Positions 36,069 to 46,841 of a stretch of 64,000 bases of DNA are shown here, piece by piece. Every line of letters begins with the position of its first letter. Positions within the stretch are counted from its first letter, which is position 1. Made by a program: the position numbers and the translations under genes. This DNA comes from Phaseolus vulgaris (Eukaryota > Streptophyta > Magnoliopsida > Fabales > Fabaceae). The notes below the pieces were generated by a model that was given only the letters and a program-made list of their open reading frames with translations, did not search any database and was not told the origin of the DNA. The stretch spans positions 10,735,298 through 10,799,297 of the forward strand of contig NC_023749.2 of NCBI RefSeq assembly GCF_000499845.2, in the 5' to 3' direction.

Positions 36069-36699
36069 CTATACACCCACATACATCCAAAAATACATGT
36101 AGCAAAATACAGTTGCACCCATTACTTGAGATACTACAACAGAGCTGGAGTCCTAATTCAATATTTGAGAAATGAAAATCATTCAATTACCATATCATAG
36201 TTAAACGAACATAATAGAAGAAAATACAAGATTCAAGAAAATGATAAACCCTTATGCTGACCTTTTTTTTTTGTATAATAACCTTTAATAAGTTGACCCT
36301 CAATGCAATTTTATAACAATATTATGCCCCAAATTACTGAATTTGATTAGTTATTAGGAAAATTTCTAAAGAGCATGAAGTTAGCATGACTAAGAATCAA
36401 TGAAGGACAACCTTCAATATAGTGAAATTGAAATAATTGGAAATATACAATTGTAAAAGTGAATTGTCATATGTGATATATATGTTTCCTTTTTGAAAAA
36501 TAATAAGATACATTCTCTAAAACATTACTTTGAATACACTCAAGTATGAGTTTATAGATAGTAACTGGAACAGTGATGTTCCGAGACATACCTTCAACTA
36601 TGGTCCCAATTCACGGTTATCACTCTGAGGAAGAGCTGGAGGTAAGAACAAATTGAAGCGTGAGATACCTGGGTTTGAACATCGTCACTGACAAAATGC

Positions 36700-37020
36700 G
36701 AGACGCAAGGCATGAGATAGGGAGCGTATGAGAGAGCGATAAAAGCTTACCTGCGTTTGAGCAAGAGAACGAGTAGCAATGACAATGACAGCGAGACCGA
36801 GCAAACGAGCAAGATGGAGACAAAGCACAGAGAAGAGAGTGAAACGAGATTGAGAGAGTGAGGAAGACAAACGAGATTGAGAAAGTGAGGAAGAAGAACG
36901 TGAGAGATTGAGAGAGTAAGAAGGAGAGCGAAATGAGAGTGAGGGAGTGAGTTAGAGAAACAAAAATGAGATTGAGAAAGAAAGGAAAATGAGTGTGAGA
37001 GAGTGAGTTGAAACTGAGAT
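36700..37020. repeat. GA-rich degenerate tandem repeat
   Basis: Units of roughly 25-30 bases built on GAGATTGAGAGAGTGAGGAA recur from about 36845 to 37015, with looser GA-rich sequence to the left. On the minus strand it is CT-rich and could be a leader of CACTA-3. ORFs here (Ser/Leu/Arg-rich) are compositional. Confidence 0.7.
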
Positions 37021-37599
37021 AGTAACTTTTATTAATTTACGGCTATGTATAGTTTTGAAATTTTTATTAAGTTAAAAAAAATGTTATATTTAGGTGATAT
37101 TTAAAAGATGATACTAATTTAAATTTATTAATTGTAACATTTATTTATAAAATGTTATTGTTTATTTTGTTTATAGTGATATTTATGTAAAAGAATATTA
37201 CTATAGTGATTAAAATTTATATATTGGAACATTTTAAATAAATATAACTATGAAAATGTTATTATATATGGAAAATAGTGTAGTGTGAAGACAATAACCT
37301 AGATTGTCAATAATAGTAACATTTTATTTATTAGAACACATTTTTATCTTCATTATTATTAGTATTATAAAACAGTAAGATAAGTTTGGTTGTTTCTTAT
37401 CATGGGAACTAAGGACGGAGTTTTATAGTTTAAGGCCTATAACCAAATAAGACCTATGATTGTTGTTTTGTTCCGACTTGGGAGTTTGGTGCCATCTACA
37501 ACTTTGGTTGTGTAGTACATATGAAGGGTTGTCAATTGTGTTATATTATTAGTTTATGGCTATATTACTACTTATATATATAAAATATGTTCATTTAAT

Positions 37600-37960
37600 A
37601 ATATAATTAAATAATGAACTTGAAGTATAATTCAACTTTATAAAAGTGGTTTATAAGGTGAGTTTTGCACCATATATATTATGAAATGTTCTTATTTTAA
37701 GTTAATGTAGGATCTTTGACACTTTCACTCTAAGACCTGACAACTTATACGTGAGATTATATATTTGTGGGTGACCTAATAAATCCAATAAATTCTCACT
37801 AAGATAGACTCTAATATCATAATAAAAAGTGAACTTTAAGTCTAATTCAACCTTATAAAATTAACTCATAAGGTAAGGTTTCCATTCACTTATGAAATGT
37901 TTTTTTATCTCTAGTTGATGTGAGATGTTGAATAAACATGATATATAGAATAAATATGAC
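37600..37960. repeat. Two direct copies of a legume-type interspersed repeat
   Basis: GAACTTGAAGTATAATTCAA ... TTATAAGGTGAGTTTTGCAC (from about 37617) and GAACTTTAAGTCTAATTCAA ... CATAAGGTAAGGTTTCCA (from about 37829) are two diverged copies in the same orientation. The same words, less diverged, build the palindrome at 56126-56279. Confidence 0.65.
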
Positions 37961-38879
37961 ACTATTAAGAAGATAATTCTACTATACCACTTTCTTGATA
38001 TCTTTAACACATGTCATACTTTGCCTATGTCCAGATTTAAACAAAATTAATTATATTTAGTCATATAAGATACCAAAGTTAAATGAAAATGGAGATTATA
38101 TTTAAAAGAATGGTAACTCGCAAAAATGTAGATGCTTACTTGAAACTTGAAAATATGTCAATGATCACGATCATCAAAATTCACTTAGCAAAGAAAATAA
38201 TAATCATAGCAATCTACGTAATATAAATGATTCATTTTATATAGATAAAATCACTATAAGGTTAAAGAATTCGAAATATCATTAGCTGCCCATTGTGGCA
38301 ATTGCAAGTCAATATATCATAATAAAGGAAAGATAGGAGTTAAATAAGCATTACATTACAAAGTTTTGAAGATTATTGTAATAAAAAGGAATATCTTGTG
38401 ACAAGAATGAAAGTGCATAGAAAGAAAAAACAATAATTTATCAATTATTGGGAAATATAAAGTTGCATTTATGGGTTATTCTCTTGAAGTGAGCTTGTGT
38501 GTAAGAAGTTGAGAGTTTACTTAGTTCCAGCATAAGGAAATTTGTTTTGTCAGAATTTTAATGTAGGTCTATTAACATGTTTATACTGTTTTTACCCAGT
38601 CTACCAAATTACATAGCTTGAACTTTGAAGGATGCAGCATCCTACTTGAAAGATAAAATTGCATTAATAGATGTTAATTAGATATTTATAGATCCTCTTT
38701 AAAATATATTCCTTTCCAAACTCTCTGTTTGAACAATATCAAGTTGGCACACTAAAAAAATATATCAACTTAATAAACTAAAATAATATTTTTAATTACT
38801 TCCATTGATTTTCATAACATTAATAAAATTATCCACAAATTTTGACCATTTTTAAAATTACCTTTTAAAAATATTAATA
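37961..38879. other. AT-rich intergenic DNA
   Basis: No gene, RNA or element terminus recognised. Confidence 0.5.
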
Positions 38880-39003
38880 TATATAAGGAAATTCACATAT
38901 GATTTTTTTTCATATATAATGGGTATGAAAAAATTTCGTATGTAATGACTATAAATATTTATATCTGATAAAAAGAATAAAAGACTATAAATATTTATAT
39001 ATG

Positions 39004-39006
<3 letters not shown>

Positions 39007-39039
<33 letters not shown>
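39007..39039. repeat. (TA)n microsatellite
   Basis: About 16 TA units. Confidence 0.95.
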
Positions 39040-39041
<2 letters not shown>

Positions 39042-39176
39042 ACTGGAAACATTTATATAAAAAAATCTCTTAAATTTGAATTTTTTTTTCATATATATTG
39101 ACTAAATTATGAATTTTTTTTCATATGTAATGATTAAGTGCACTTATATATTATATTTTTTTTTAATCACTAGAAA

Positions 39177-39177
<1 letters not shown>

Positions 39178-39261
<84 letters not shown>

Positions 39262-39262
39262 G
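39178..39262. repeat. (ATT)n microsatellite
   Basis: About 28 nearly uninterrupted ATT units, likely to vary in length between individuals. Confidence 0.97.
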
Positions 39263-39369
39263 TTATTGTTATTATTTTAATTTTTTTTAATATTAATAAA
39301 AATATTAATAATAATACTAAAAATAATAATATTAATATTAATATTAATATTATTGATGTTATTATTATT

Positions 39370-39377
39370 ATTAATAT
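39370..39377. repeat. hAT target-site duplication, left copy (ATTAATAT)
   Basis: This 8-bp direct repeat is identical to 40179-40186. Confidence 0.93.
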
Positions 39378-40178
39378 TAGGGGTGGCAAAGCGGGCCACC
39401 CCGTCCCGCATAGGCCTGCCCCGCTTAGGCCCGCATACAAAATGCGGGTTGGTTTTCATGACCCGCCCCGCATGCGGGTTGGCCTGCGGGCTTGCGGGCC
39501 GGCCCGCTTTTTTTTTTTTTTAACGTAGAAGAAAAAACAATTGAGTGTTGCAGAAACATCTAAAAGAAAAAAAAAATTAAAATTAATGATTTATTATATT
39601 TTTTTTAGAAGTTTATTGTCTAATCCTACTGAGAGGTCGAAAATCAATGTTCATGAAACCAAGCTTAGAACAAACGCAACAAAGGATTCAGGATATAAAA
39701 TTTATGTATATGTCTATACCAGTTACTTAATAGAGAAAGTTTTTTTTTAACGAGATTGATTCCCGTGTTTCATGCGCTCACAAAATATAAAATTAACTGT
39801 ATGTCTTGTTAAATCATTGTCTCAATATAAAGGGATGATCACTTAAAAGGAACCTTCAAATTTTGTAAGAAATAGTTTAATCACTCTAGATTTAATTAGA
39901 ATCCTTAGTGTTGTAATGTAATGAACCACTATAGAATAAATTTTAAGAATTGATGAATAGAGAAAGTTATATTCTAACAAGTCAAGTCAATTATTTTTTT
40001 TTTTTTTTTTGCGGGCTAGCGGGCCAGCCCGCCCCGCCCCGCTGTTGGCCCGCGCGGGCCGCGGGTTATGCGGGGCGGGCTAATGCGGGTCAGCGGGTTG
40101 AAAACGTCAGCCCGCCCCGCGTTTTTTATCGCGGGCCGTGGGCCGGCCCGCATGGCCCGCCCCACTTTGCCACCCCTA
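39378..40178. mobile_element. Non-autonomous hAT-type element with GC-rich ends
   Basis: The left end TAGGGGTGGCAAAGCGGGCC and right end GGCCCGCCCCACTTTGCCAC followed by CCCTA form a terminal inverted repeat, and the ends are flanked by a perfect 8-bp duplication ATTAATAT. An 8-bp duplication with a TAGGGGTGGCAAA-type end is diagnostic for hAT elements. Each end has more than 100 bases of GC-rich sequence built from GCGGGCC/GGCCCGC words, while the middle (about 39500-40005) is AT-rich and without coding homology. It cannot encode a transposase and would depend on an autonomous hAT. Confidence 0.93.
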
Positions 40179-40186
40179 ATTAATAT
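40179..40186. repeat. hAT target-site duplication, right copy (ATTAATAT)
   Basis: Identical to 39370-39377. Confidence 0.93.
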
Positions 40187-40829
40187 GTATGTAATATGTA
40201 ATGTTAAATTTATCTATAGATACAGGTTCATATTATAGATACAGGTTCATATGTAATTTATGAATCTGTAGGTAATAAACCGTATGTAATACTGGATTTA
40301 CTTATAGATAAAAATTTGTTAATAATATTTATATATAATGTTGAATTTTTTTATAAATTTTTATCTGTAAATTTGAAATTTCTTGTAGTGATTGATTTTA
40401 TTATTTTAGGTTTCTTTTCGAAAGAAATTTAAATAAATGTTACTCTTTAGTTTTGCTTTTAATTTGCTTTTGGCATGATGTAGTAAATGAGTTGATAAAA
40501 AATAGTATAGATTGTCTTGTTTCATATATTTGGATTTCGTTTATTGAACAAGGTTTAATACTTAATTGTGTGGGTTTGAAGTTAGTATGTGTAAGTTTGT
40601 TTCTACTAATTTAGTGAAATAAATTATTATTTTTAGATTATCTCAATATTTGATTTGATATATATTGGTTGAGTTGTAATAGATTTGTTGACTTATTTGT
40701 CTTTATCCTGATATTAGAGTCATGATGTGTTACTCATACATGCATTATTTTATAATAAAATGATTTAATTTAGGGATAAATTGTTTTATGAGAATGTCTT
40801 CAAAATTTTATTTTTAAATGTATCAAGAT

Positions 40830-40970
40830 CATTTAAGGTAGGGGTTATGTAATTGGAGGAGTTTTTGTTTTGATTTTTTCTATGGGATCAGTGTTAATTG
40901 CATTTTTTTATATATGGATTGGATCACCCCCTCTTTATTAATTTAATTCTTTTACTAATAAAAAAAATAT
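40830..40970 (+). mobile_element. LINE 3' tail
   Basis: GGATTGGATCACCCCCTCTT, then TATTAATTTAATTCTTTTAC and TAATAAAAAAAAT, match the layout of the other LINE 3' ends in the window. The copy is truncated at its 5' side. Confidence 0.5.
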
Positions 40971-41150
40971 AACTAATAAAGAATGTCAGGATGAGTGGAG
41001 GTGGAAGATTAGCAATGAAGGTGATTATTTGGTGAACTTAGTGTTAATTGCTTTGTGTGGAGGATGTTTAGGAATATGTAGATGTTGGATTTTTTCTGTG
41101 AGAAAACATCAGTGTGATTCGACACTAATGAGCCATAAACATTTCATATA

Positions 41151-41843
41151 AGAAAGTCAAGACACCACTTCCAACCCAAAACCTTAAGGCATTGGATATG
41201 TGAGTTTTCTTTCTTGTATATTGCTCTTCAAGCATATTCCTACTCAATGTGGGATAAACTCACATTTGAAATCTTAACAATCACCCCCTTCAAGTGTGAG
41301 TTTCTTCCACATTGGTACTTCCGCACAAGCAATGAGACACACTTACTTGAAACCTCTTTTCAAGAAGACTTTCGATACAAGGAATCCTAACAATACAGGA
41401 TTAAACCTGTCACATGTTTGACTCACATTTACTGCACTAGTTTGTTAGGTTTTTACTACAAATTCACTAAGAGTGTGACCTATTTAATGTTCTGCATACT
41501 TTTTCTAAGGTAAGGTAAAACATTTCATACATTCATGTTTGGTGTCACCTAAAATGGTGATGTTTGGGGATGACAAGAGTGGTTTGGGCCTCAAAGACCT
41601 TTTACAAATATTAGAATAAAAGATAATGTGGTTATCACAAAACGTAGTCCTTTATCTACTATGGTTGTCCCTTCTTTCTATTAGGTCTGCTAGTATTATC
41701 GAGTTGTGTTGTATCAGAAAGTCAAGACATCATTTACAACCAAAAAGCTTAAGGCATTGAATATGTGCTCTTATTTTTTATACATTGTTCTCCATACACA
41801 TTTCTACTCAATGTGGAACAAACTCACATTTAAAATATTAACA
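41151..41843. mobile_element. Direct-repeat pair, TRIM-like
   Basis: Two direct repeats of about 128-129 bp (41151-41279 and 41716-41843) share AGAAAGTCAAGACA, AAGGCATTG, CTACTCAATGTGG and end in TTAACA. They enclose about 436 bp. Next to the first copy, ATCACCCCCTTCAA read on the minus strand is a purine-rich tract (TTGAAGGGGGTGAT) right before TGTTAAGA, as expected at the edge of a 3' LTR. This suggests a small terminal-repeat retrotransposon in minus orientation, but the LTR outer ends and target duplication are not defined. Confidence 0.45.
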
Positions 41844-41849
41844 GTAAGA

Positions 41850-43389
41850 ATGTTATTGAAATGTGTTTGTTTAATTTGTTGCTTTAATTATTTGTTACAT
41901 GATATTGTAAAAGGATTGACATCCTTTTTATCTTATGGAGCTTATTAACTTATGTTTTGTATATATTCATTGCTAGAAAAAGAACATTTGATAGGATGAT
42001 ACTTTTAGTACTATCAAGAGATTGAAAAAAGAATGAGATATAAAATCGATTAGTAAATATCACTATTCTTAATAGTTAATGAGGGTTGAGTAGAATTGAC
42101 AAGATTATAAGAACATTCGATATAAGAAGTGTTGGAATATAAACAATCACACTTGTCACCGTTTCTCATTAATTTTGCGGTGGTATTGACACTTTTCACC
42201 ATTGTTCAAGTTTAGTGGGATAGGCTAATCATTAAATAGAGTGATGGTAAATCTTCACTTCACTAAATATACAAAACATCTCCATAAAGTATTAAGTCAA
42301 AATTATTTTTAAGGGATTTTTATTCAAAACTTTAATTGTAATAGCATGTTACATATTTGAATTAGCTATGCCTTGTATAATCATGAGGACTGCTTTTAAA
42401 GGAATTAAAATTAAATGTTTATTTAATAATATGTAATATTGTACGGAATTATGTTATGATTGTTTATAATTTTATTTTCCCACCTCTAGATATGGTATTT
42501 GATTTGCAAGAAAAAAGGAGAGAAATATATAGAGGGAGTGACGTGTAAGCAAAATAAAAAATTTAATTACTATTTTGTAATAAATTTATAATATTTGAAC
42601 TATATAGTCTGTATGATATTTGTAGATAAATTTTAATGCGTAAGAATTTCTATAAAATAAAAATATAATTCAAATAAATACTCAGCAAAAATAATACATT
42701 CAAATAATACTTTATCTACTTTTAGGTTGCCTTTATGGTGATTGCATCACTTATGAAACATAAAATAACTTGTTGATTTATTTATGTGTTGGTCCAGTTA
42801 TAAGTTGTAGCAAACATTCCCAAGACTATTGGGCAAGGGTCAAAAGCAGTCACTAAAGACTACCACAATTTTCAAATTAGTAATAGATAGTTATGTATGT
42901 GGTGCCATGTTTGGTGAGAGTGTAGAATGCATTCTACATTAAATGAAATTCAAAACAATAGCTAGGTATTGTTGGGATGTACAATACTTAGGGTTCGTTG
43001 TGTTCATAGATTTTGCTGAAGGGGTCCAATCTTCCACTAATGCCATAAAAATGAACAAAGCACATGTCCCTAGCCATGTCCCTAGCCACGCAATAGGAAT
43101 ACAATAAGATATAAGTTTAATCCGTCTAAATATTTGTTCTTTAATTAAAAATAGAGATTTTTTTCACAAATCTTAAAAAGAAAATTAATCACGACATAAT
43201 TATATATATATATATACACATAAATATAACTAAAAATGTAACTAAACCTTTTTAATTATTTTAAGTATATAATAAAAATATATAAATGTGTGTTATGTAA
43301 TCATTCCTAATAATAAGGTTACATGTGGATGAATGAGCTAGTTGTTCAAGTGTGATCCAAAGTTACACCTGCAATAACTTAGGATGGTT
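41850..43389. other. Intergenic DNA with no recognisable gene
   Basis: AT-rich. The stretch 42730-43100 is less AT-rich but carries no ORF or motif that I recognise. Confidence 0.45.
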
Positions 43390-44101
43390 AGGCTCTCAAC
43401 ACACATAAATACAATTTGGAGTTAAATGTGATTGTTATACTATGGGAGATTTGGAGACAAAGGAACAATGTAGTGTTTAATAATACAATTTTAGATCTAA
43501 TTAAAAAATTTACTTTAGCTTAATTAAATGATTGGTCTGGATCACAACCAAATAAAAATTAGTTGATTTTCCATACTCACTTTGGTGTATTGTCCTCTGC
43601 TTCAAATGTATCAAAAAAGTAATTTTGTTCTACAGGTTTAAGGGGTGGGTACTTCATTATAGGTTATATCACCGTTTTCTTGGTTATTTTATCTTAAGTC
43701 TTAGCTACAAGGGATAGGCTGGTTGTTGTTATTGTTTGTAACATGCAGGGACATTAATAGGGAGGAAGTGGAAAATATCTGGATGTTGAACAGGGGATGT
43801 GTTGCAAATCTACTAGCTATTACAGTCAAGTGAATGAAGCTATCAAGAGAAAGTTATAAAATCTAGCAGGAATACAACTTCAGTATCTTTCAACCTCAGT
43901 AGGAGTCAGTACTAATATGGCTATGTGCACATTTTTTTGTATAAATGCCATTGGTTTTGTTTTGGATAATATGCCTAAGGTTTTGTTCAGGGGCTGGTTA
44001 TAGTGATATTTATGATTTACACATGCTGAAGCCTTTTGTATATAGGTTAAGACATTTCATAAAAGTCTAATTTTATTTAATTTATTCTTTTGTTGATAAA
44101 A
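43390..44101 (+). pseudogene. 5'-truncated LINE: zf-RVT C-terminal end, degenerate tail region and 3' tail
   Basis: LWEIWRQRNNVVFNNTILDL (43443-43502) matches the IWxxRNxxxFN motif at the end of plant LINE ORF2. Stops follow. The copy ends with ATTTTATTTAATTTATTCTT / TTGTTGATAAAAAAC near 44101, the same 3' signature as other tails in the window. The region between is too decayed to assign. Confidence 0.65.
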
Positions 44102-44449
44102 AACTTAATAATAAGATTTTTATAATATAATATATATATAACATAAATAATTGTGACAAAAAGTTTTATTGAAGACCAAAAGAATATGCAACGATTATTT
44201 TCTTCTCAAGCTCTATTTTTAGAAGATCACTTTGAAGAAGAAACGTTGATAATGAAGAAAGTTTTGGTACAAGGACGTGCATAAAATCTAAAACTCTCAA
44301 ACCTTATAGTTGTAAGAAAGATAATTGTTCATGTGTATTAGCAATCTATAAGAGTGTTAAAAATTTATATGTCATAAGACGCTATCCTCTTTCTAATGAG
44401 CTAACATGTGATCTTATATATTACATTTGTAAACTCTATGTGTTTGGTC
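44102..44449. other. AT-rich intergenic DNA
   Basis: Nothing recognised. Confidence 0.5.
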
Positions 44450-44800
44450 ATGAGTAATTTTTATTCAAATAATACTCAATCTTAAACAAAAGTGATTGCA
44501 TTCCAAATAATACTTAGTCTTAGTTAGGGGTGATTGCATTCCAAATAACACTCGATCTTAGCTAGAAGTCACTAAGTTCCAAATAGTAAGTGGTCTTAGC
44601 TAGGAGTGATTGTGTTCCAAGCAATACTCATTCTTAGCCAAGAGTGATTGTGTTCCAAATAATACTCAGTTGTGTTCCAAACAAATACTGAGTCTTAGTC
44701 TAGAGTGATTGCATTTTAAATAATATTGTGTTTAGCCAAAAGTAATTATGGTCCAAATAATACTCAGAGTTAGTTAGGAGTAACTGATGTTCGAATAATA
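44450..44800. repeat. Minisatellite, about 39-bp unit, 8-9 copies
   Basis: The unit GTGATTGCATTCCAAATAAT then ACTCAGTCTTAGTTAGGA recurs with 10-25 percent divergence. Successive units differ by small substitutions and one partial duplication near 44668-44690. Confidence 0.85.
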
Positions 44801-45639
44801 TTTGTTTGTATCTTACAGTAGTATTTTGGCAAGTGAAACTCAGTTAGTTGTTAAAAATTAGATGTGGTCTGTGTTAAGAGACAAATCAATATAAAAACAC
44901 ATTGTAAATCACTTTCTCCCTTATTTATTTAAATTACATCTTATTTAACTATAACTAATCTTAGAATAAGATATTTGCTAAAAAAGTTATGGACAACGTT
45001 TTCAAAAAGTCCTTCTATCAAACTTTAAGTTGCATATAACATTTCTCATCAGATGCAATCTCTTAAAAAAAAAGTTTTTAACAGTTCATTTGTCAAGCAT
45101 TGATTTTTTCTGTTAACATTCATCAAACGAATATATTTCAAAAGTTTAAAAACACAATTTAACTCTTCATCCTTATTTTCGTTTAAAACATGACTTAAAA
45201 CTCAATTCACTTTATAAAAAATATGTGAAAACATATCAACTTCTAAAAATTCATTATGAATATAAAAAAGTTACTTTGGAAAGTAAGTAAATAGTTGGAT
45301 ATTTTTTATTAAAAATATTAGTAAAATTATAATTAATATATTTTTCAAAAATATCTAAAAAGGATATATATTCTTTACTTAATCTTAACAATGTGTTGAA
45401 TAAGTATGTGATAACGATCAAAGATACATAATCTCTACACAATAAAATCGGAGGTAATGGAAAGACATTCACCAATTAAGTGGTTCGTAGAGAAATTTGC
45501 CAATAACAAAGACAACAAAACTCAACTGACCTATTTAGTGGCTAATTTTAACCAATAATTTTGAGGAAGATTAAATAATATACTCAAAATTTTATTTATC
45601 ATTACTACAGATGATAAATAATATGTTTCTTGTTGGATT
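44801..45639. other. AT-rich intergenic DNA
   Basis: No gene or element end was recognised. The minus-strand 73-codon ORF at 45254-45475 is AT-rich chance sequence with no domain. Confidence 0.45.
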
Positions 45640-45832
45640 TGGTTGTTCTGTTTTTATTTTTTAGTTTTTGGCCCAGAAATAGAATGTTTATGTTGCTGTC
45701 TTGAGTTTGTTCAAGGTAATTTTACTCATTCTCAATATATGTATGGTTTGGACGTTTGGTTATGTAAAGGTTGGTACACCTCTAAAGTGTTCTCCTTAAT
45801 TCATTTATTCATTTTGATAAAAAAAATACATA
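45640..45832 (+). mobile_element. LINE 3' tail
   Basis: GGTTGGTACACCTCTAAAGT, then CCTTAATTCATTTATTCATT and TTGATAAAAAAAAT, share the 3'-end signature of the LINEs at 43390-44101 and 46301-50550. Confidence 0.5.
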
Positions 45833-45836
45833 TGAC

Positions 45837-45909
45837 CACAATTTAATATAATTATAACTAGAAAAAAATCACACAATTTAATGTAACTATAACTAATTAA
45901 AAATCACAC
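45837..45909. repeat. Tandem duplication of about 36 bp
   Basis: CACAATTTAATATAATTATA / ACTAGAAAAAAATCA is followed directly by CACAATTTAATGTAACTATA / ACTAATTAAAAATCA. Confidence 0.8.
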
Positions 45910-46262
45910 ATATTTAAAAGATAGAAAAATATGTGATAAATAAGTTACGGTTAAAAACTGGTTATAAAAAATACATATATTACAAAATATCATTTTATGT
46001 TCCTAAAAAGAAATTTTATTAAAAAATCTAAAACTAAGAACACTTAAATTAGTTATAGTGTAAGAACTTGAAGAAAAAGAGAATATATAATTATTTAAAT
46101 TTTTTATTTCAAACATTCTTCGAAAATGGAAAAAAAAATAAAAATTCACGAGAAACAATAAAAACTCATGTACTAAATATATTATACTATGAAACTAATA
46201 TTAAATTCTCGAGTGGGCCAAGAGAGAATTATCTTTTCTCTTCTTCAAAAATGAAATTAAAG

Positions 46263-46300
46263 AAATGAAAAATGACTAGAAATAATGAGTTTGTATTTTA
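46263..46300. repeat. Probable LINE target-site duplication, left copy
   Basis: AAATGAAAAATGACTAGAAA then TAATGAGTTTGTATTTTA matches, with substitutions and a 2-base gap, 50551-50590 on the other side of the LINE. Confidence 0.65.
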
Positions 46301-46401
46301 GATCTTTTTCTTCTTCTTTATAAATAGAATATAAGATAATAGGAACACAGACAAGAGCAAAGTCGATGCCTGCCGCAATAGTTTTAATCTAAGGAGGTGC
46401 G

Positions 46402-46620
46402 GTGGAGAAGGAAGGCGGTGTTGACGGAAGGGAAGAGCTGCCCAGCTCAGAAAAGCGGACGAGAAGATTGTCGGTGGTCATACAGTTGTTGAATTCGTTG
46501 TCCGAACACCGAGATGAAAGGTTGGACACTCAAAGCCTTATCAACTCTGCTTATCTGACAGCGCGCTGTAATAGGCTGTTTTGGATGCATAATGACCAAT
46601 TTGAAGCTTTTAGAATCTAG
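46402..46620 (+). pseudogene. LINE 5' ORF fragment, unrecognised
   Basis: The 72-codon frame is rich in Glu and Arg and lies where LINE ORF1 or the ORF1/ORF2 junction would be. No zinc knuckle or RRM is visible, so ORF1 identity rests only on position. It ends just before the recognised endonuclease region. Confidence 0.3.
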
Positions 46621-46841
46621 AATATTGGAAAGAAGTAGGGATTCTCTTTTTTAAGGAGAAGATGATATTGTTATAGGACGGTTACATAGCTAAGAGATAA
46701 TACAGCTATAAGGAGGGTGAGCACAAGCAGGGTGGAGAATAGTTTTTCTGATGATGAAGATAATTAGTATGAATATAAGATGAGTATGGGGACACAACAA
46801 AAAGAAGTATTTACAGGAGTTGATTCAGAAAGAATGGGTGG

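Larger units (their letters stand above)
34540..37283 (-). mobile_element. Possible 5' region and terminus of the older CACTA-3 element
   Basis: Upstream of the CACTA-3 ATG there is no other coding homology. At 37270-37283 the sequence AAAATAGTGTAGTG could be a TAGTG terminus (inverse CACTACACTATTTT), preceded by repeated AACATTTT / AAAATGTT words like a subterminal array (about 37040-37270). The other end of the element has been deleted, so no target duplication can test this. Treat the border as tentative. Confidence 0.35.
38880..40390. mobile_element. AT-rich non-autonomous CACTA-like element (host of the hAT insertion)
   Basis: The right end TTTGAAATTTCTTGTAGTG at 40390 is a CACTA-type terminus resembling that of CACTA-2, and CGTATGTAAT words flank both sides (about 38938 and 40180-40300). 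The core is (ATT)n plus AATATT words. The left terminus was not found, so the start is approximate. The hAT-type element at 39378-40178 is inserted inside it. It has no coding capacity; the Ile-only and Asn-rich ORFs are repeat translations. Confidence 0.55.

Noticed and set aside
36620..36870. Ser/Leu/Arg-rich minus-strand ORFs
   Set aside because: They translate a GA-rich tandem repeat in more than one frame.
39168..39173. CACTAG as possible left end of the AT-rich element ending at 40390
   Set aside because: The flanking triplets (AAT on the left, ATT on the right) do not match and the internal terminal sequence is not the inverse of the right end.
39109..39528. 139-codon ORF with a long run of Ile (and the Ile-rich and Asn-rich ORFs on the other strand)
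   Set aside because: It is the translation of an (ATT)n microsatellite running into a hAT terminal repeat.
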